This document shows positions 33,012 to 41,747 of a stretch of DNA of 64,000 bases, piece by piece. Numbering within the stretch: the stretch's first letter is position 1; every line of letters starts with the position of its first letter. The stretch covers positions 2,666,001-2,730,000 of the forward strand of contig NZ_CP026949.1 in the NCBI RefSeq assembly GCF_003065425.1, read 5' to 3'. A program made the position numbers and the translations under genes. Under the pieces are notes generated by a model, which worked only from the letters and a program-made list of their open reading frames with translations, did not search any database and was not told where the DNA came from. The stretch is from Mycetocola zhujimingii (lineage in GTDB: Bacteria > Actinomycetota > Actinomycetes > Actinomycetales > Microbacteriaceae).

Positions 33012-34013
33012 CTATCGCTTGAGGGAGGGAAGAACGTCGCGGCCGAAAGTCTCGATCCACTCACGCTGGTTGCGACCGACGTTGTGCAGGTACACCCGGT
33101 CGAACCCGAGGTCGATGTAGGACTGGATGTGCCGCCGGTGTACGTCGGGATCGGCGGAGATCACCATTCGGCCGTCAAAGTCCTCCGCCCGCACCATGCG
33201 CGCCATCTGCTCGAACTCGAACGGCGACCTGATGTCGGACTTCGGAAACCGCATGCCACCGTTCGGCCACTCGACCACGGCGTTGCGGCGCGCTTCCTCC
33301 TCGGTCGGGGCCCAGGAGAGGTGAAGCTGAATCACCTTGGTCATCCCGGACGGGTCCCTGCCGACGGACCGTGCACCCTCATCGAAGCGGGCGAGCAGCG
33401 TTGCCACTTTCTCGCGCGGCGCCTCGACAGTGATGAGCCCGTCCACGGTCTTTCCCGCACGCTTGGCCGTGACGGGCCCGGAGGTAGCGACGAGGATCTC
33501 CGGGGCAACCTCCGGCATGGTCCACAGCCGGGAGGATTCAAGCTTGTAGAACGGGCCGGTGTGTTTGGCATCCCGACCGGCGACGGATGCCGCGAACAGC
33601 TTCTTGATCACGTCGACCGCCTCGAACATGCGACTGATCCGCTCGTGCGCCTCCGGCCAGTACGCCCCGACGACATGTTCGTTGAGTGCCTCGCCAGAGC
33701 CGAGACCGAGCCAGTGCCTGCCCGGATACATGGCCGCGAGCGTGGCCGACGCCTGCGCGACAACGGCGGGGTGCATGCGGAAGGTCGGAGCCGTGACGCC
33801 CGGCCCGAAGTTGCCCGTCGTCCGTTCACCGAGGGCGGCAAGCACGCTCCACACGAACGACGACTGTCCCTGCTGCGGAACCCACGGTTGAAAGTGGTCG
33901 GCCGCCATCACGCCATCGAAGCCGTGCTGCTCGGCGTACGCGCTGAGTGCGACGGCCTCCTGCGGTGCGAACTGCGAGAGCATGGCCGAGTATCCGACAG
34001 AGAGTGACGCCAT
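33012..34013 (-). CDS. LLM-class F420-dependent oxidoreductase (FGD-like)
   Basis: A 333-residue LLM barrel enzyme of the group that contains F420-dependent glucose-6-phosphate dehydrogenase. It shows [29 protein letters not shown], the [50 protein letters not shown] core including the non-prolyl cis-peptide region, and the C-terminal [22 protein letters not shown]. The resemblance to FGD is general; it may use another substrate. The ATG at 34013 is chosen because upstream residues (34061) have no ribosome site. It is followed at seven bases by cofE, a functional pairing of an F420 user with an F420 maker. Confidence 0.86.
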   Translation of the reverse strand: MASLSVGYSAMLSQFAPQEAVALSAYAEQHGFDGVMAADHFQPWVPQQGQSSFVWSVLAALGERTTGNFGPGVTAPTFRMHPAVVAQASATLAAMYPGRHWLGLGSGEALNEHVVGAYWPEAHERISRMFEAVDVIKKLFAASVAGRDAKHTGPFYKLESSRLWTMPEVAPEILVATSGPVTAKRAGKTVDGLITVEAPREKVATLLARFDEGARSVGRDPSGMTKVIQLHLSWAPTEEEARRNAVVEWPNGGMRFPKSDIRSPFEFEQMARMVRAEDFDGRMVISADPDVHRRHIQSYIDLGFDRVYLHNVGRNQREWIETFGRDVLPSLKR

Positions 34014-34090
34014 TGTCCCATCTTGGCGCACAGAACCCCCGAGAACCACGACGAGAGCCACGAGCGAACAGAACCGTCACAGGTCTCAGC

Positions 34091-34096
34091 TAGCGT
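34091..34096 (+). promoter_or_regulatory. -10 element for leaderless transcription of exonuclease III gene
   Basis: TAGCGT-TGACGC-ATG with the ATG at 34103, the six-base spacing of the other leaderless genes. Clear -35 not seen. Confidence 0.5.
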
Positions 34097-34102
34097 TGAC
34101 GC

Positions 34103-34942
34103 ATGCGAATCGCCACCTGGAACGTCAATTCAATCCGCGCCCGCGTCGGACGCACCGTCGACTGGATGGTGCGGGAAGACATCGACGTGCTCGCGATGCA
34201 GGAGATCAAGTGCAAGCCGGAGCAGTTCCCCCTCGAGGCGTTCGAGGCGGCAGGGTACGAGGTCGCGATCCACGGCTTCAGCCAGTGGAATGGCGTTGCC
34301 ATCGCCAGCAGGCTCCCGCTCGAGGATGTCACGACCACGTTTGAGGGTATGCCCGGCTTCCTCAAGGGCCAGGAAGGCCCTGACCTCCCGAAAGAGGCTC
34401 GGGCAATGGGTGCGACGATCAACGGCGTGCGACTGTGGAGCCTGTACGTTCCCAACGGCCGCTCGCTGGATGACCCGCACTACGTCTACAAGCTCGACTG
34501 GCTGGCCGCACTGAAGAACGACACGGCGAATTGGCTCACGAAGAACCCCGGCGTCCCGCTCGCACTCATGGGCGACTTCAACGTCGCCCCGTTCGACAGT
34601 GACATGGGCGACCCGAGCATCATTCCCGGCCTGTCCACCCACGTCTCGCCAGCTGAGCGCGAGGCCATCGCTGCCTTCGGCGAGATCGGCCTGACCGATG
34701 TCGTCCGCCCTCTCGTCCCGGAGGGATTCACGTACTGGGACTACAAGCAGCTGCGTTTCCCCCGCAACGAGGGCATGCGAATCGACTTCATCCTCGGGTC
34801 GCCCGAATTCGCCGAGCTCGTCACGGCTGCCTCGATCCACAGGAATGAGCGCAAGGGTGAGGCTCCGAGCGATCACGTTCCCGTTCTGGTCGAACTCGAC
34901 CTGCCCACCGAAGACGACGACGACCGGCCCATGATCTTCTAG
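34103..34942 (+). CDS. xthA: Exodeoxyribonuclease III (AP endonuclease)
   Basis: A 279-residue Mg2+-dependent AP endonuclease and 3'-5' exonuclease of the ExoIII type, acting in base excision repair. The active-site motifs are all present: TWNVNSIRAR, Glu34 in MQEIK, YVPNGRSLDD, GDFNVAP and the terminal SDHVPV with the catalytic His, plus MRIDFIL. Length and motif spacing are normal. Single gene with a probable leaderless start. It is separated by a 423-base spacer from the fructose operon. Confidence 0.94.
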   Translation: MRIATWNVNSIRARVGRTVDWMVREDIDVLAMQEIKCKPEQFPLEAFEAAGYEVAIHGFSQWNGVAIASRLPLEDVTTTFEGMPGFLKGQEGPDLPKEARAMGATINGVRLWSLYVPNGRSLDDPHYVYKLDWLAALKNDTANWLTKNPGVPLALMGDFNVAPFDSDMGDPSIIPGLSTHVSPAEREAIAAFGEIGLTDVVRPLVPEGFTYWDYKQLRFPRNEGMRIDFILGSPEFAELVTAASIHRNERKGEAPSDHVPVLVELDLPTEDDDDRPMIF

Positions 34943-35012
34943 AGCCGCTCTGCACGAGGCTCCCCGCATTCCAGTACCGCGCTGCCTGAGCCTTCGGAAG
35001 TGCGGTCGGTTG

Positions 35013-35077
35013 GCGTTCGAATGCCACAAAACCGCGGAATGAGCGCGCCATACCGCGATTTTGCGGCATCCGAGCGC
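35013..35077. repeat. Long imperfect inverted repeat downstream of xthA
   Basis: Arms of 25 bases (35013-35037 and 35053-35077), starting GCGTTCGAATGCC on one side and ending GGCATCCGAGCGC on the other, differ at four positions, all transitions. Three of these become G-U pairs if the minus strand is transcribed. The 15-base loop is AATGAGCGCGCCATA. Outside the arms, GAAGTGC (34997-35003) and GCACTTC (35081-35087) pair as a further short stem. Could be a terminator or remnant mobile palindrome. Confidence 0.7.
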
Positions 35078-35247
35078 TCGGCACTTCGAGCCGCCTTCTC
35101 TCAACTGACGCAAACGCACCGTAAAGACGGCCCACCCGTGACTTTGCGTCCACCGAACGGATGCCGTCGCCCCTGGGGATTGCGTCGGCGGGCTTCACAG
35201 TGGCCCAACGTGGGTCCGCGGATTGTGCGGCGTTTTTGGTTTTTCTG

Positions 35248-35294
35248 TGTTTCGCTTGCGTTCCCACACAATCGGGCATAAAGTCACTGAAACA
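35248..35294 (+). promoter_or_regulatory. Fructose operon promoter with flanking DeoR-type half-sites
   Basis: TTGCGT (35256-35261), exactly 17 bases, TAAAGT (35279-35284). TGTTTC (35248-35253) and its complement GAAACA (35289-35294) flank the promoter and could be half-sites for the DeoR regulator that heads the operon. Confidence 0.65.
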
Positions 35295-35365
35295 AAGATT
35301 CGTCCGGGCGGTGGTTACCGCTGGACGGGTTCCGGTTCAGAGAAGTCCGAGGGGTCAGCGTCGAC

Positions 35366-36151
35366 ATGTATGCCATTGAACGCCACGAGCGAATAACGAG
35401 GCTTCTCCACGCCGGCGGGCGCGTCACCGTAGCCGGTCTCGCCGATGCTCTCTCGGTCACCGCGGAAACCGTGCGGCGCGACCTCGACATCCTCGAACGC
35501 CAGGGTGCACTTCGCCGGGTCCACGGCGGAGCCGTGGCCGCGAGCAAGACCAGCCTCGTCGAATCGACGGTCGCCGACCGTTCCGGCAAGGCACGCGAGG
35601 CCAAACTCGCGATCGCGCGTGCAGCGTTCGCGTTGCTCGGTGACGACTTCCGTGGGTCCATCCTCCTCGACGCCGGCACGACGACCGGTGCCCTGGCGGA
35701 GCTTCTCGCCGAGTGGCACGGCAGCGGCCCATCGAGCATGACGGTCATCACGAACTCGGTGCCGATCGCCGCCCTGCTGCACCACAACCCGGCACTCGAC
35801 CTGCACCTGCTCGGTGGCAGCGTGCGCGGGGTCACGAGCGCAGCGGTCGGCGGCAGCACGCTCGAACAGCTCGCGCACCTGCGCCCCGACATCGCCTTCC
35901 TCGGAGCCAACGGTCTCTCCGCCGACTTCGGACTCAGCACCCCGGAGGAGCGCGAGGCGACGGTCAAGTCCGCCATGGTTCGCGCAGCACGTCGCACTGT
36001 CGCGCTCGTCGACTCGTCGAAGCTGGGCGACGAAGCGCTCTACCGGTTCGCTGAACTCCGGGAACTCGACACCCTCATCTCAGACACCGACCCGATCGGG
36101 ACGCTCTCAGCGGCGCTCGACGCCGACGACGTGGAGGTAATCGTCGCATGA
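35366..36151 (+). CDS. DeoR-family regulator of the fructose operon
   Basis: A 261-residue DeoR/GlpR-type repressor that binds DNA through an N-terminal helix-turn-helix (residues 5-57: ERHERITRLLHAGGRVTVAGLADALSV and TAETVRRDLDILERQGALRRVHGGA) and senses a sugar phosphate through a C-terminal Rossmann-like sensor (about 75-250, with LLDAGTTTGALAELL and GANGLSADFGLSTPEEREATVKSAMV). These are the standard DeoR landmarks, including the DxGTTT loop. It is the first gene of the operon, overlapping fruK by four bases, so it probably represses its own promoter and responds to fructose-1-phosphate. That ligand is inference. Confidence 0.9.
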   Translation: MYAIERHERITRLLHAGGRVTVAGLADALSVTAETVRRDLDILERQGALRRVHGGAVAASKTSLVESTVADRSGKAREAKLAIARAAFALLGDDFRGSILLDAGTTTGALAELLAEWHGSGPSSMTVITNSVPIAALLHHNPALDLHLLGGSVRGVTSAAVGGSTLEQLAHLRPDIAFLGANGLSADFGLSTPEEREATVKSAMVRAARRTVALVDSSKLGDEALYRFAELRELDTLISDTDPIGTLSAALDADDVEVIVA

Positions 36152-37146
36152 TTCTCACAGTCACACTCAACCCGTCGTTTGACCGCACCGTCGAACTCAC
36201 CGCACCGCTCGAACGGGGCCAGGTGCAGCGAGCTGCCGGTGCCGTCCAGGAGCCGGGCGGCAAAGGCGTCAACGTCTCCCGCGCGCTCCATGTGGCCGGA
36301 GTCGACACTCTCGCGGTACTCCCCGGCGCACCGGCGGACCCGATGGTCATCGCCCTCGAGGCCGACGGCATCCCCTCCCTCACGATTCCCGTGACGAGCC
36401 CGATCCGTTCGAACACCACGCTCACCGAGCCTGACGGAACGACGACCAAAGTCAACGAACCTGGCGCGCCTCTGACCGCTGAGACGGCCGAGGCCATCCT
36501 CGAGACCATCGTCGCGCGATCAGCGGATGCCACCTGGCTGGTTCTCGCAGGATCGCTGCCCCCGGGGATTCCGGTCGACTTCTACGCGCGCATTGTGAGC
36601 GCCGTGCGAACAGCCGCCTCCCGCAACGGCACCAAGGCACCCCGCATCGCCGTCGACAGCTCGGGTGCACCGCTTGCCGCGCTGCTCGCGTCGGACGAGG
36701 CCGTCGATCTGATCAAGCCCAACGCCGAGGAACTGTGGGAACTCGCCTCAGGCCTCGGCATCACCGTTCCGGACGACGACCCTGAGTCGCTGGGCTTCGA
36801 CGATGACGCAGTCGTCGACGTCGCAAGCCGTGTGCTGGAGCACGGCCTCGATGCTGCGCTCGTCACACTTGGCTCGCGCGGTGCTGTTCTTGTCAGCACA
36901 ACCGAGGTAGTGCGGGCAGCCGCGCCCCGAATTATCGCCCGCAGCACCGTCGGCGCCGGGGACTGCTCTCTCGCCGGCTTCGTCCTGGCGTCCGAGCGCG
37001 GAGACGATGCTGCGGGGTGCCTGGCCCAGGCCGTCGCCCACGGCGCGGCAGCCGCGTCCCTTCCCGGTTCACAGGTTCCCACCCTCGAACAGGCGGCTTC
37101 CGGCCCTATTGCCGTGACCCGTACCCGTCGCACTCTTACCGAGTAG
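36148..37146 (+). CDS. fruK: 1-Phosphofructokinase
   Basis: Phosphorylates fructose-1-phosphate to fructose-1,6-bisphosphate. The 332-residue protein is a PfkB-family kinase. The N-terminal motif PGGKGVNVSRAL (residues about 36-47) and the C-terminal catalytic motif STVGAGDCSLAG with Asp272 as base are both intact, and GSRGAVLVS precedes it. Translation is coupled to the regulator by a four-base overlap. With fruA it channels imported fructose into glycolysis. Confidence 0.92.
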   Translation: MILTVTLNPSFDRTVELTAPLERGQVQRAAGAVQEPGGKGVNVSRALHVAGVDTLAVLPGAPADPMVIALEADGIPSLTIPVTSPIRSNTTLTEPDGTTTKVNEPGAPLTAETAEAILETIVARSADATWLVLAGSLPPGIPVDFYARIVSAVRTAASRNGTKAPRIAVDSSGAPLAALLASDEAVDLIKPNAEELWELASGLGITVPDDDPESLGFDDDAVVDVASRVLEHGLDAALVTLGSRGAVLVSTTEVVRAAAPRIIARSTVGAGDCSLAGFVLASERGDDAAGCLAQAVAHGAAAASLPGSQVPTLEQAASGPIAVTRTRRTLTE

Positions 37147-37199
37147 CGCCCTTCTTCACACGACGTTCCCGCACCACCACATTGAAGGATTCTCGTCTC

Positions 37200-39284
37200 A
37201 TGTCATCTCTCATCACACCGGAACTGGTCATCCTCGACCGGGACCTCGGAACCGACCGTGCAACGGTCATCCGCACACTCGCGACGCTCGTCGTCCAGAA
37301 CGGCAGGGCGACCGATGTCGACGCCCTCTTCGCCGACGCCTGGGCACGGGAGTCCCAGACCGACACCGGGATTCCGGGCGGCCTCGCGATCCCCCACTGC
37401 CGTTCAGAAGCGGTCACGGTTCCGACGCTCGTCATGGCTCGCCCGAACCCCGGAGTCGACTTCGGCTCAGACGACGGCCCCGCCGACATCATCTTCTTCA
37501 TCGCCGCACCCGCTGGCGCCGACCAGGCCCACCTGGCACTGCTGTCGACGCTCGCTCGCTCGCTGATCCGTGAGGACTTCACCGCTGCGCTCCGCAGCGC
37601 CCCGACGCCACAGGCGGTCGTCGACCTCGTCAATGAAGCCCTCGCCCCCGCGGCACCCGCCGCTGCCGAGTCGGATGCCGCGACCGGCACCGCCGCTGCG
37701 ACGAGCACCGGTACCGCCGCGACCACCGGCACCGCGACATCCGCCCCCTCCACGACGGAGGACAAGCCCGTACTCATCGCGGTGACCGCGTGCCCCACCG
37801 GAATCGCGCACACCTACATGGCGGCAGACGCCCTCGCCGCAGCGGCGAAACGGGCCGGTGCCGAACTGCACGTCGAGACCCAGGGCTCATCGAGCGTCAC
37901 ACCGGTTGACCCGTCGGTCATCGGGCGGGCGTCAGCCGTGATTTTCGCCGTCGACGTCGACGTCCGCGACAAGAATCGTTTCGCCGGGCTGCCGCTCGTA
38001 CAGGCACCGGTCAAGCGCGGCATCGACGAACCAGACAAGATGATCGCCGAGGCTCTCGCCGCCGCGAAGGACCCCAACGCACGCCGCGTCTCGGGTGGCG
38101 GCGCCGAACCCGCAACGGCCGGCGACGACACCAGGAATGAGCACATCGGCCAGAAGCTCAAGCGATACCTGCTCACTGGCGTCAGCTACATGATCCCGTT
38201 CGTCGCCGGAGGCGGTCTCCTGATCGCGCTCGGCTTCCTGCTGGCCGGTTACCGCATCACCGACAACGCCGGCGAGATCGTGCTCACCAACAGCCTGCTG
38301 AACCTTCCCGATGGCGGGCTCGGCCAGTACCTCGGCGCTGTGGCATACGTCATCGGCAACGCGTCGATGGGCTTCCTGGTCCCGGCACTGGCCGGCTATA
38401 TCGCCTACGCCATCGCTGACCGTCCCGGCATCGCCGTCGGGTTCACCGCCGGAGCCGTCGCCCTCGTCATGAACGCCGGCTTCCTCGGCGGACTCGTCGG
38501 TGGTCTGCTCGCCGGATTCATCGCGTGGGCCATCGGGCGCATCAACGTGCCCCGCTGGCTCCGCGGTCTCATGCCCGTCGTGATCATCCCGCTCGTCGGC
38601 TCGATCTTCGCCTCCGGGCTCATGATCGTGCTGCTCGGCGGACCGATCGCTGCACTCATGACCGGACTCAGCAGCTGGCTCAACTCCCTCACCGGAACCT
38701 CCGCCGTTCTGCTCGGCCTGATCCTCGGCGCGATGATGGCTGTCGACCTCGGTGGCCCCGTCAACAAGGTCGCATATGCCTTCGCCGTTGCGGGACTCAG
38801 CGCTGGATCGTTCGAGAACCAGGCACCGTGGGCCATCATGGCCGCGGTCATGGGAGCGGGAATGGTTCCGCCCCTCGCCCTCGCTCTCGCGACGCTCGTC
38901 GACCGCAAGCTGTTCAGTGCCGCCGAACGCGAGAACGGCAAGGCAGCCTGGCTGCTCGGTGCCGCGTTCATCTCGGAGGGCGCGATCCCGTTTGCCGCCG
39001 CAGACCCGCTCCGGGTCATCCCGGCCGGAATCGTGGGCAGCTCGATCACGGGCGCGATCATCATGGGCACCGGCGTAACCTCGCAGGCACCGCACGGCGG
39101 TTTCTTCGTATTCTTCGCAATCGGCAACTTCGGTATGTTCGTCCTGGCGATCCTCGTCGGAACCATCGTCTCCGCTGGCCTCGTCATCCTGCTCAAGCGT
39201 TTCGTCCGGCGTCGCCCGGTCGCCGATGAGACGACGACGACGGATGTCACGGCGGTCGAACAGGGCATCCCCGCCACGGTCTGA
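37200..39284 (+). CDS. fruA: Fructose PTS permease, EIIABC fusion
   Basis: Imports and phosphorylates fructose to fructose-1-phosphate. Three domains are fused in 694 residues: EIIA at about 1-155 with phosphorylated His66 (GGLAIPHCRS), an Ala/Thr-rich linker, EIIB at about 190-290 with phosphorylated Cys198 (TACPTGIAHTYMAA), and EIIC from about 320 to 675 with eight or so helices (GVSYMIPFVAGGGLLIALGF, VNKVAYAF, AFISEGAIPFAAADP). The start is the ATG at 37200 with GAAGGATT upstream; a longer open frame begins inside fruK and is not used. All catalytic residues are intact. Confidence 0.93.
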   Translation: MSSLITPELVILDRDLGTDRATVIRTLATLVVQNGRATDVDALFADAWARESQTDTGIPGGLAIPHCRSEAVTVPTLVMARPNPGVDFGSDDGPADIIFFIAAPAGADQAHLALLSTLARSLIREDFTAALRSAPTPQAVVDLVNEALAPAAPAAAESDAATGTAAATSTGTAATTGTATSAPSTTEDKPVLIAVTACPTGIAHTYMAADALAAAAKRAGAELHVETQGSSSVTPVDPSVIGRASAVIFAVDVDVRDKNRFAGLPLVQAPVKRGIDEPDKMIAEALAAAKDPNARRVSGGGAEPATAGDDTRNEHIGQKLKRYLLTGVSYMIPFVAGGGLLIALGFLLAGYRITDNAGEIVLTNSLLNLPDGGLGQYLGAVAYVIGNASMGFLVPALAGYIAYAIADRPGIAVGFTAGAVALVMNAGFLGGLVGGLLAGFIAWAIGRINVPRWLRGLMPVVIIPLVGSIFASGLMIVLLGGPIAALMTGLSSWLNSLTGTSAVLLGLILGAMMAVDLGGPVNKVAYAFAVAGLSAGSFENQAPWAIMAAVMGAGMVPPLALALATLVDRKLFSAAERENGKAAWLLGAAFISEGAIPFAAADPLRVIPAGIVGSSITGAIIMGTGVTSQAPHGGFFVFFAIGNFGMFVLAILVGTIVSAGLVILLKRFVRRRPVADETTTTDVTAVEQGIPATV

Positions 39285-39346
39285 CCCCCGGCGCCACCCC
39301 CACTCACCGTCAATTCACTTCAGTTCACTCCAGTAAAGGAATCTCC

Positions 39347-39616
39347 ATGCCAGAACGCTCAGCAGTCATCGGCAGCCGTGTCGGTCTCCACGCCCGTCCC
39401 GCCTCACTGTTCATCGATGCGGTGAAGCGCCAGCCGGTCAAGGTCACCATCGCGAAGGGTGACAGCGGGCCGCTCAACGCGGCGAGCATCCTCTCCATCA
39501 TCAGCCTCGGTGCAACGAACGGTGAGACGGTCACCCTCGCGGCCGAAGGAGAAGGAGCCGATGAGGCTCTCGACGAACTGGTCGCTCTGCTCGAAAGCGA
39601 CCTCGACGCCGAGTAA
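39347..39616 (+). CDS. ptsH: Phosphocarrier protein HPr
   Basis: Carries phosphate from enzyme I to the fructose EIIA. Eighty-nine residues, with the active His15 in GLHARPAS and the regulatory-site serine Ser47 in NAASILSIISLGA. An AAAGGAA ribosome site precedes the ATG. It lies 62 bases after fruA as last gene of the operon, before a strong terminator. Enzyme I is not in the window. Confidence 0.94.
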   Translation: MPERSAVIGSRVGLHARPASLFIDAVKRQPVKVTIAKGDSGPLNAASILSIISLGATNGETVTLAAEGEGADEALDELVALLESDLDAE

Positions 39617-39631
39617 TCAGGTTCACGCATA

Positions 39632-39668
39632 ACGGAGGCCAGACGCATTAGTTGCGTCTGGCCTCCGT
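39632..39668. terminator. Strong bidirectional terminator after ptsH
   Basis: Perfect 16-bp stem ACGGAGGCCAGACGCA / TGCGTCTGGCCTCCGT with a five-base TTAGT loop between convergent genes. Confidence 0.9.
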
Positions 39669-39681
39669 CGTGTCTGGGCAG

Positions 39682-41697
39682 CTACCCCTTGGTCACTATC
39701 GCGAACCCTCCCGGTTTCACCGAGATCTGGGCGACACCGCTGATGGAGTGCTCGGCCACAACGACGCCCCGCGAGTCGTAGCTGGTGAGAGTCCCAGCAC
39801 CGCCGCCCGCGTTCACCGAGACCCGCTGCGTGACAGCGCTCGCTGAGTGCACGAGCTCCGTGCTCCGGCTCGGCCCGGCGAATTTCAGCCGGGAGAAGAG
39901 CGGTCGGACGATCAGGGCGTCGACCTTGACCGGCCCCGTCACCGCCGTGACCGACACCGCGGAGCTCCTGGACGGAGCCGCGATCGGCAGCGACTGCGGT
40001 AGCAGCGCACCGGGCACCGCCGTGACGCCCTGCGCGCCGACGCCATGCTTCAGCAATCCAAGCGGCACGTATCCGCTGCGCCACAGTGAACTGGCCTTTC
40101 CGTTCGCCGCCGAGAAAACGACGGGAGTGATCAGTCGCGCGGTCGTGGCGGACCCGAGAGAGAACGTCGCGGAGCGGCCCCGACTCAGTTCAAGGTAACC
40201 ACTCCCCGAATACTGGGACTCACCGGTCCAGGTCGATTCGGGAGTGACGACTCTGCCGGTCGTGGATGTCGCGGATTCGGCCTCGACGACGGTGGCTCCC
40301 TCTCGCGAGACAACGGTGGTCAGCCCGAGTGTGCGATCTCGAAGTTCGGGGTTGGCGTCGAGGGCGAGCATCGACAGCTGCCCGTGAATCGTCGACTCGG
40401 CTCCGCTGTTGCGGTTGACGGTTCCGTCCGCCGCGACGCCGTCGAACGTCACACCGGTTGATGGGTCGTAGACGGCGGCGCCAGACGCGTTGGTGCCGAA
40501 ATACCAGCTGCCAAAGAGCGACGCGAGGTCAAGAAGGCCGGGAAGCCCCGCGGCCTCGGACACAGCCACAAGCGACTGCAGTCGTGAGTCGACGCCGTAT
40601 GCGATCTGGGTACGGTCGACGGGCGCGGGATTCCACCCGTTGTCGGGGCCGCCGGCGGTGAGCAGGATCGGATCGAACACCGCTGAATCGGTAACGGCTG
40701 GTCGGAGCAGCACTGGATCAGCCAGAACAACTGATGCCTCGGCGAGCGCTGCCGGCATCTGCGATCCCCAGGCGTGCCAGATCGACCGCGACTCGGCCCA
40801 CGGAAGCACAGCGCCGTACGGCCAGTTGCGAGCGTCACCCGATCCGAGCGCCGCGATGCCCTCCGCCAGTTTGCTGGTCGCGTCGCGCACCCGCTCATCG
40901 TCCGGCGACGCGTTGAGATAGGCCGACAGCCCGAGGACTGCCTCGGCGCTGGCATCCCCCCCGTTCGTGATCAGCCACGCCGGAAGCTCGACCCCGTCGA
41001 CCGTGAGGTATTCGCCATACCTCGAGAGCGTCTGCCGTTCGAGGGCGGCAACGCCGAGAGTGAGACGCTCGGAGAGGAACTGGGCGAACTCAGGATCACT
41101 CTCCTGGAAGGCCGCAAACCCCTCACCGAATGCCCAGAGCGACCGGGCCAGCCAATAGCTCTCCCCCGAGTCGGATGGGTCTGGCAGCTCGACGGGCTCT
41201 GCGCTCGGGTTGAGCGTGCCGTCCGGTTGCATCCACAACACCACGTTTCCGGCGTTCGGCCCGGATGCCGTCTGCAGGTATGCCGTCGACCTGAGCAACT
41301 CGTACGCGCTCTGTTTCGAGGACTCGTCGCCGAATTGTGTCCAGTGCCTGAGGTAGACGACCGCGGCTCGCGCAACATCGTCCGCGTTGTACGCGCCCTG
41401 CCCCCAATATCCGGTGGCCGGGTCGAGAGGTCCGCCGCCAACCCGCTCAAATGTTCCGCCATCGCGGGCATCAGCGTAGGTCCACGGCATGACGAGGGCT
41501 GGTTCCTCGGCCAGGCGCCACGTGGTGTGCTCGGCTGTGTCGGCTGGCGTCACGTCGTCGAGGAGAAAGTCGAGGTGTGAGAGGTTGCTCAGCTGCGGGG
41601 CGTCGGCCGTGGCCGGCGAGGCAAGCCCGATGCTTCCCGCAATCAAGACGACGCTCGCGGCCACTGCCGCCAGACGCCGTACCAGTGAATTCGCCAC
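39682..41697 (-). CDS. Large secreted protein, probable (alpha/alpha)-barrel plus beta domain, function unknown
   Basis: A 671-residue exported protein. The GTG at 41697 has GGAGGG four bases upstream and begins a signal peptide (RRLAAVAASVVLIAGSIGLASPATA, cleavage near residue 33). Residues about 40-460 are helical and contain repeated aromatic/acidic motifs (WTYADARDGG, GYWGQGAYNADDVARAAVVYLRHW, YWLARSLWAFGEGF, WLITNGGDASAEAVLGLSAYL, FGSWYFG, STIHGQLSMLALD), a pattern resembling the (alpha/alpha)6 toroid of several glycosidases and lyases. From about 480 to the end it turns beta-rich (WTGESQYSGSGYLELSRG), like a carbohydrate-binding jelly roll. Downstream of the GH130 gene in the LacI operon, so it may trim or bind the same glycan outside the cell. 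I recognise no exact family and see no wall-anchor signal. Confidence 0.7.
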   Translation of the reverse strand: MANSLVRRLAAVAASVVLIAGSIGLASPATADAPQLSNLSHLDFLLDDVTPADTAEHTTWRLAEEPALVMPWTYADARDGGTFERVGGGPLDPATGYWGQGAYNADDVARAAVVYLRHWTQFGDESSKQSAYELLRSTAYLQTASGPNAGNVVLWMQPDGTLNPSAEPVELPDPSDSGESYWLARSLWAFGEGFAAFQESDPEFAQFLSERLTLGVAALERQTLSRYGEYLTVDGVELPAWLITNGGDASAEAVLGLSAYLNASPDDERVRDATSKLAEGIAALGSGDARNWPYGAVLPWAESRSIWHAWGSQMPAALAEASVVLADPVLLRPAVTDSAVFDPILLTAGGPDNGWNPAPVDRTQIAYGVDSRLQSLVAVSEAAGLPGLLDLASLFGSWYFGTNASGAAVYDPSTGVTFDGVAADGTVNRNSGAESTIHGQLSMLALDANPELRDRTLGLTTVVSREGATVVEAESATSTTGRVVTPESTWTGESQYSGSGYLELSRGRSATFSLGSATTARLITPVVFSAANGKASSLWRSGYVPLGLLKHGVGAQGVTAVPGALLPQSLPIAAPSRSSAVSVTAVTGPVKVDALIVRPLFSRLKFAGPSRSTELVHSASAVTQRVSVNAGGGAGTLTSYDSRGVVVAEHSISGVAQISVKPGGFAIVTKG

Positions 41698-41747
41698 AAT
41701 CCCTCCAACGCCGTCGTTGTATCGAATCAACACCCGAGTGGCCGTCA

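Larger units (their letters stand above)
34943..35365. other. Long spacer between xthA and the fructose operon
   Basis: This 423-base stretch has no supported gene. Its first part holds a long imperfect palindrome (35013-35077 and flanks). A middle part of about 120 bases has no structure I can name. The last 120 bases contain the fructose operon promoter, its flanking repeats and a leader of about 75 bases to the ATG at 35366. Confidence 0.7.

Noticed and set aside
37932-39095. Minus-strand frame across the EIIC domain of fruA
   Set aside because: Shadow of a conserved transmembrane domain in a GC-rich reading frame; no independent evidence.
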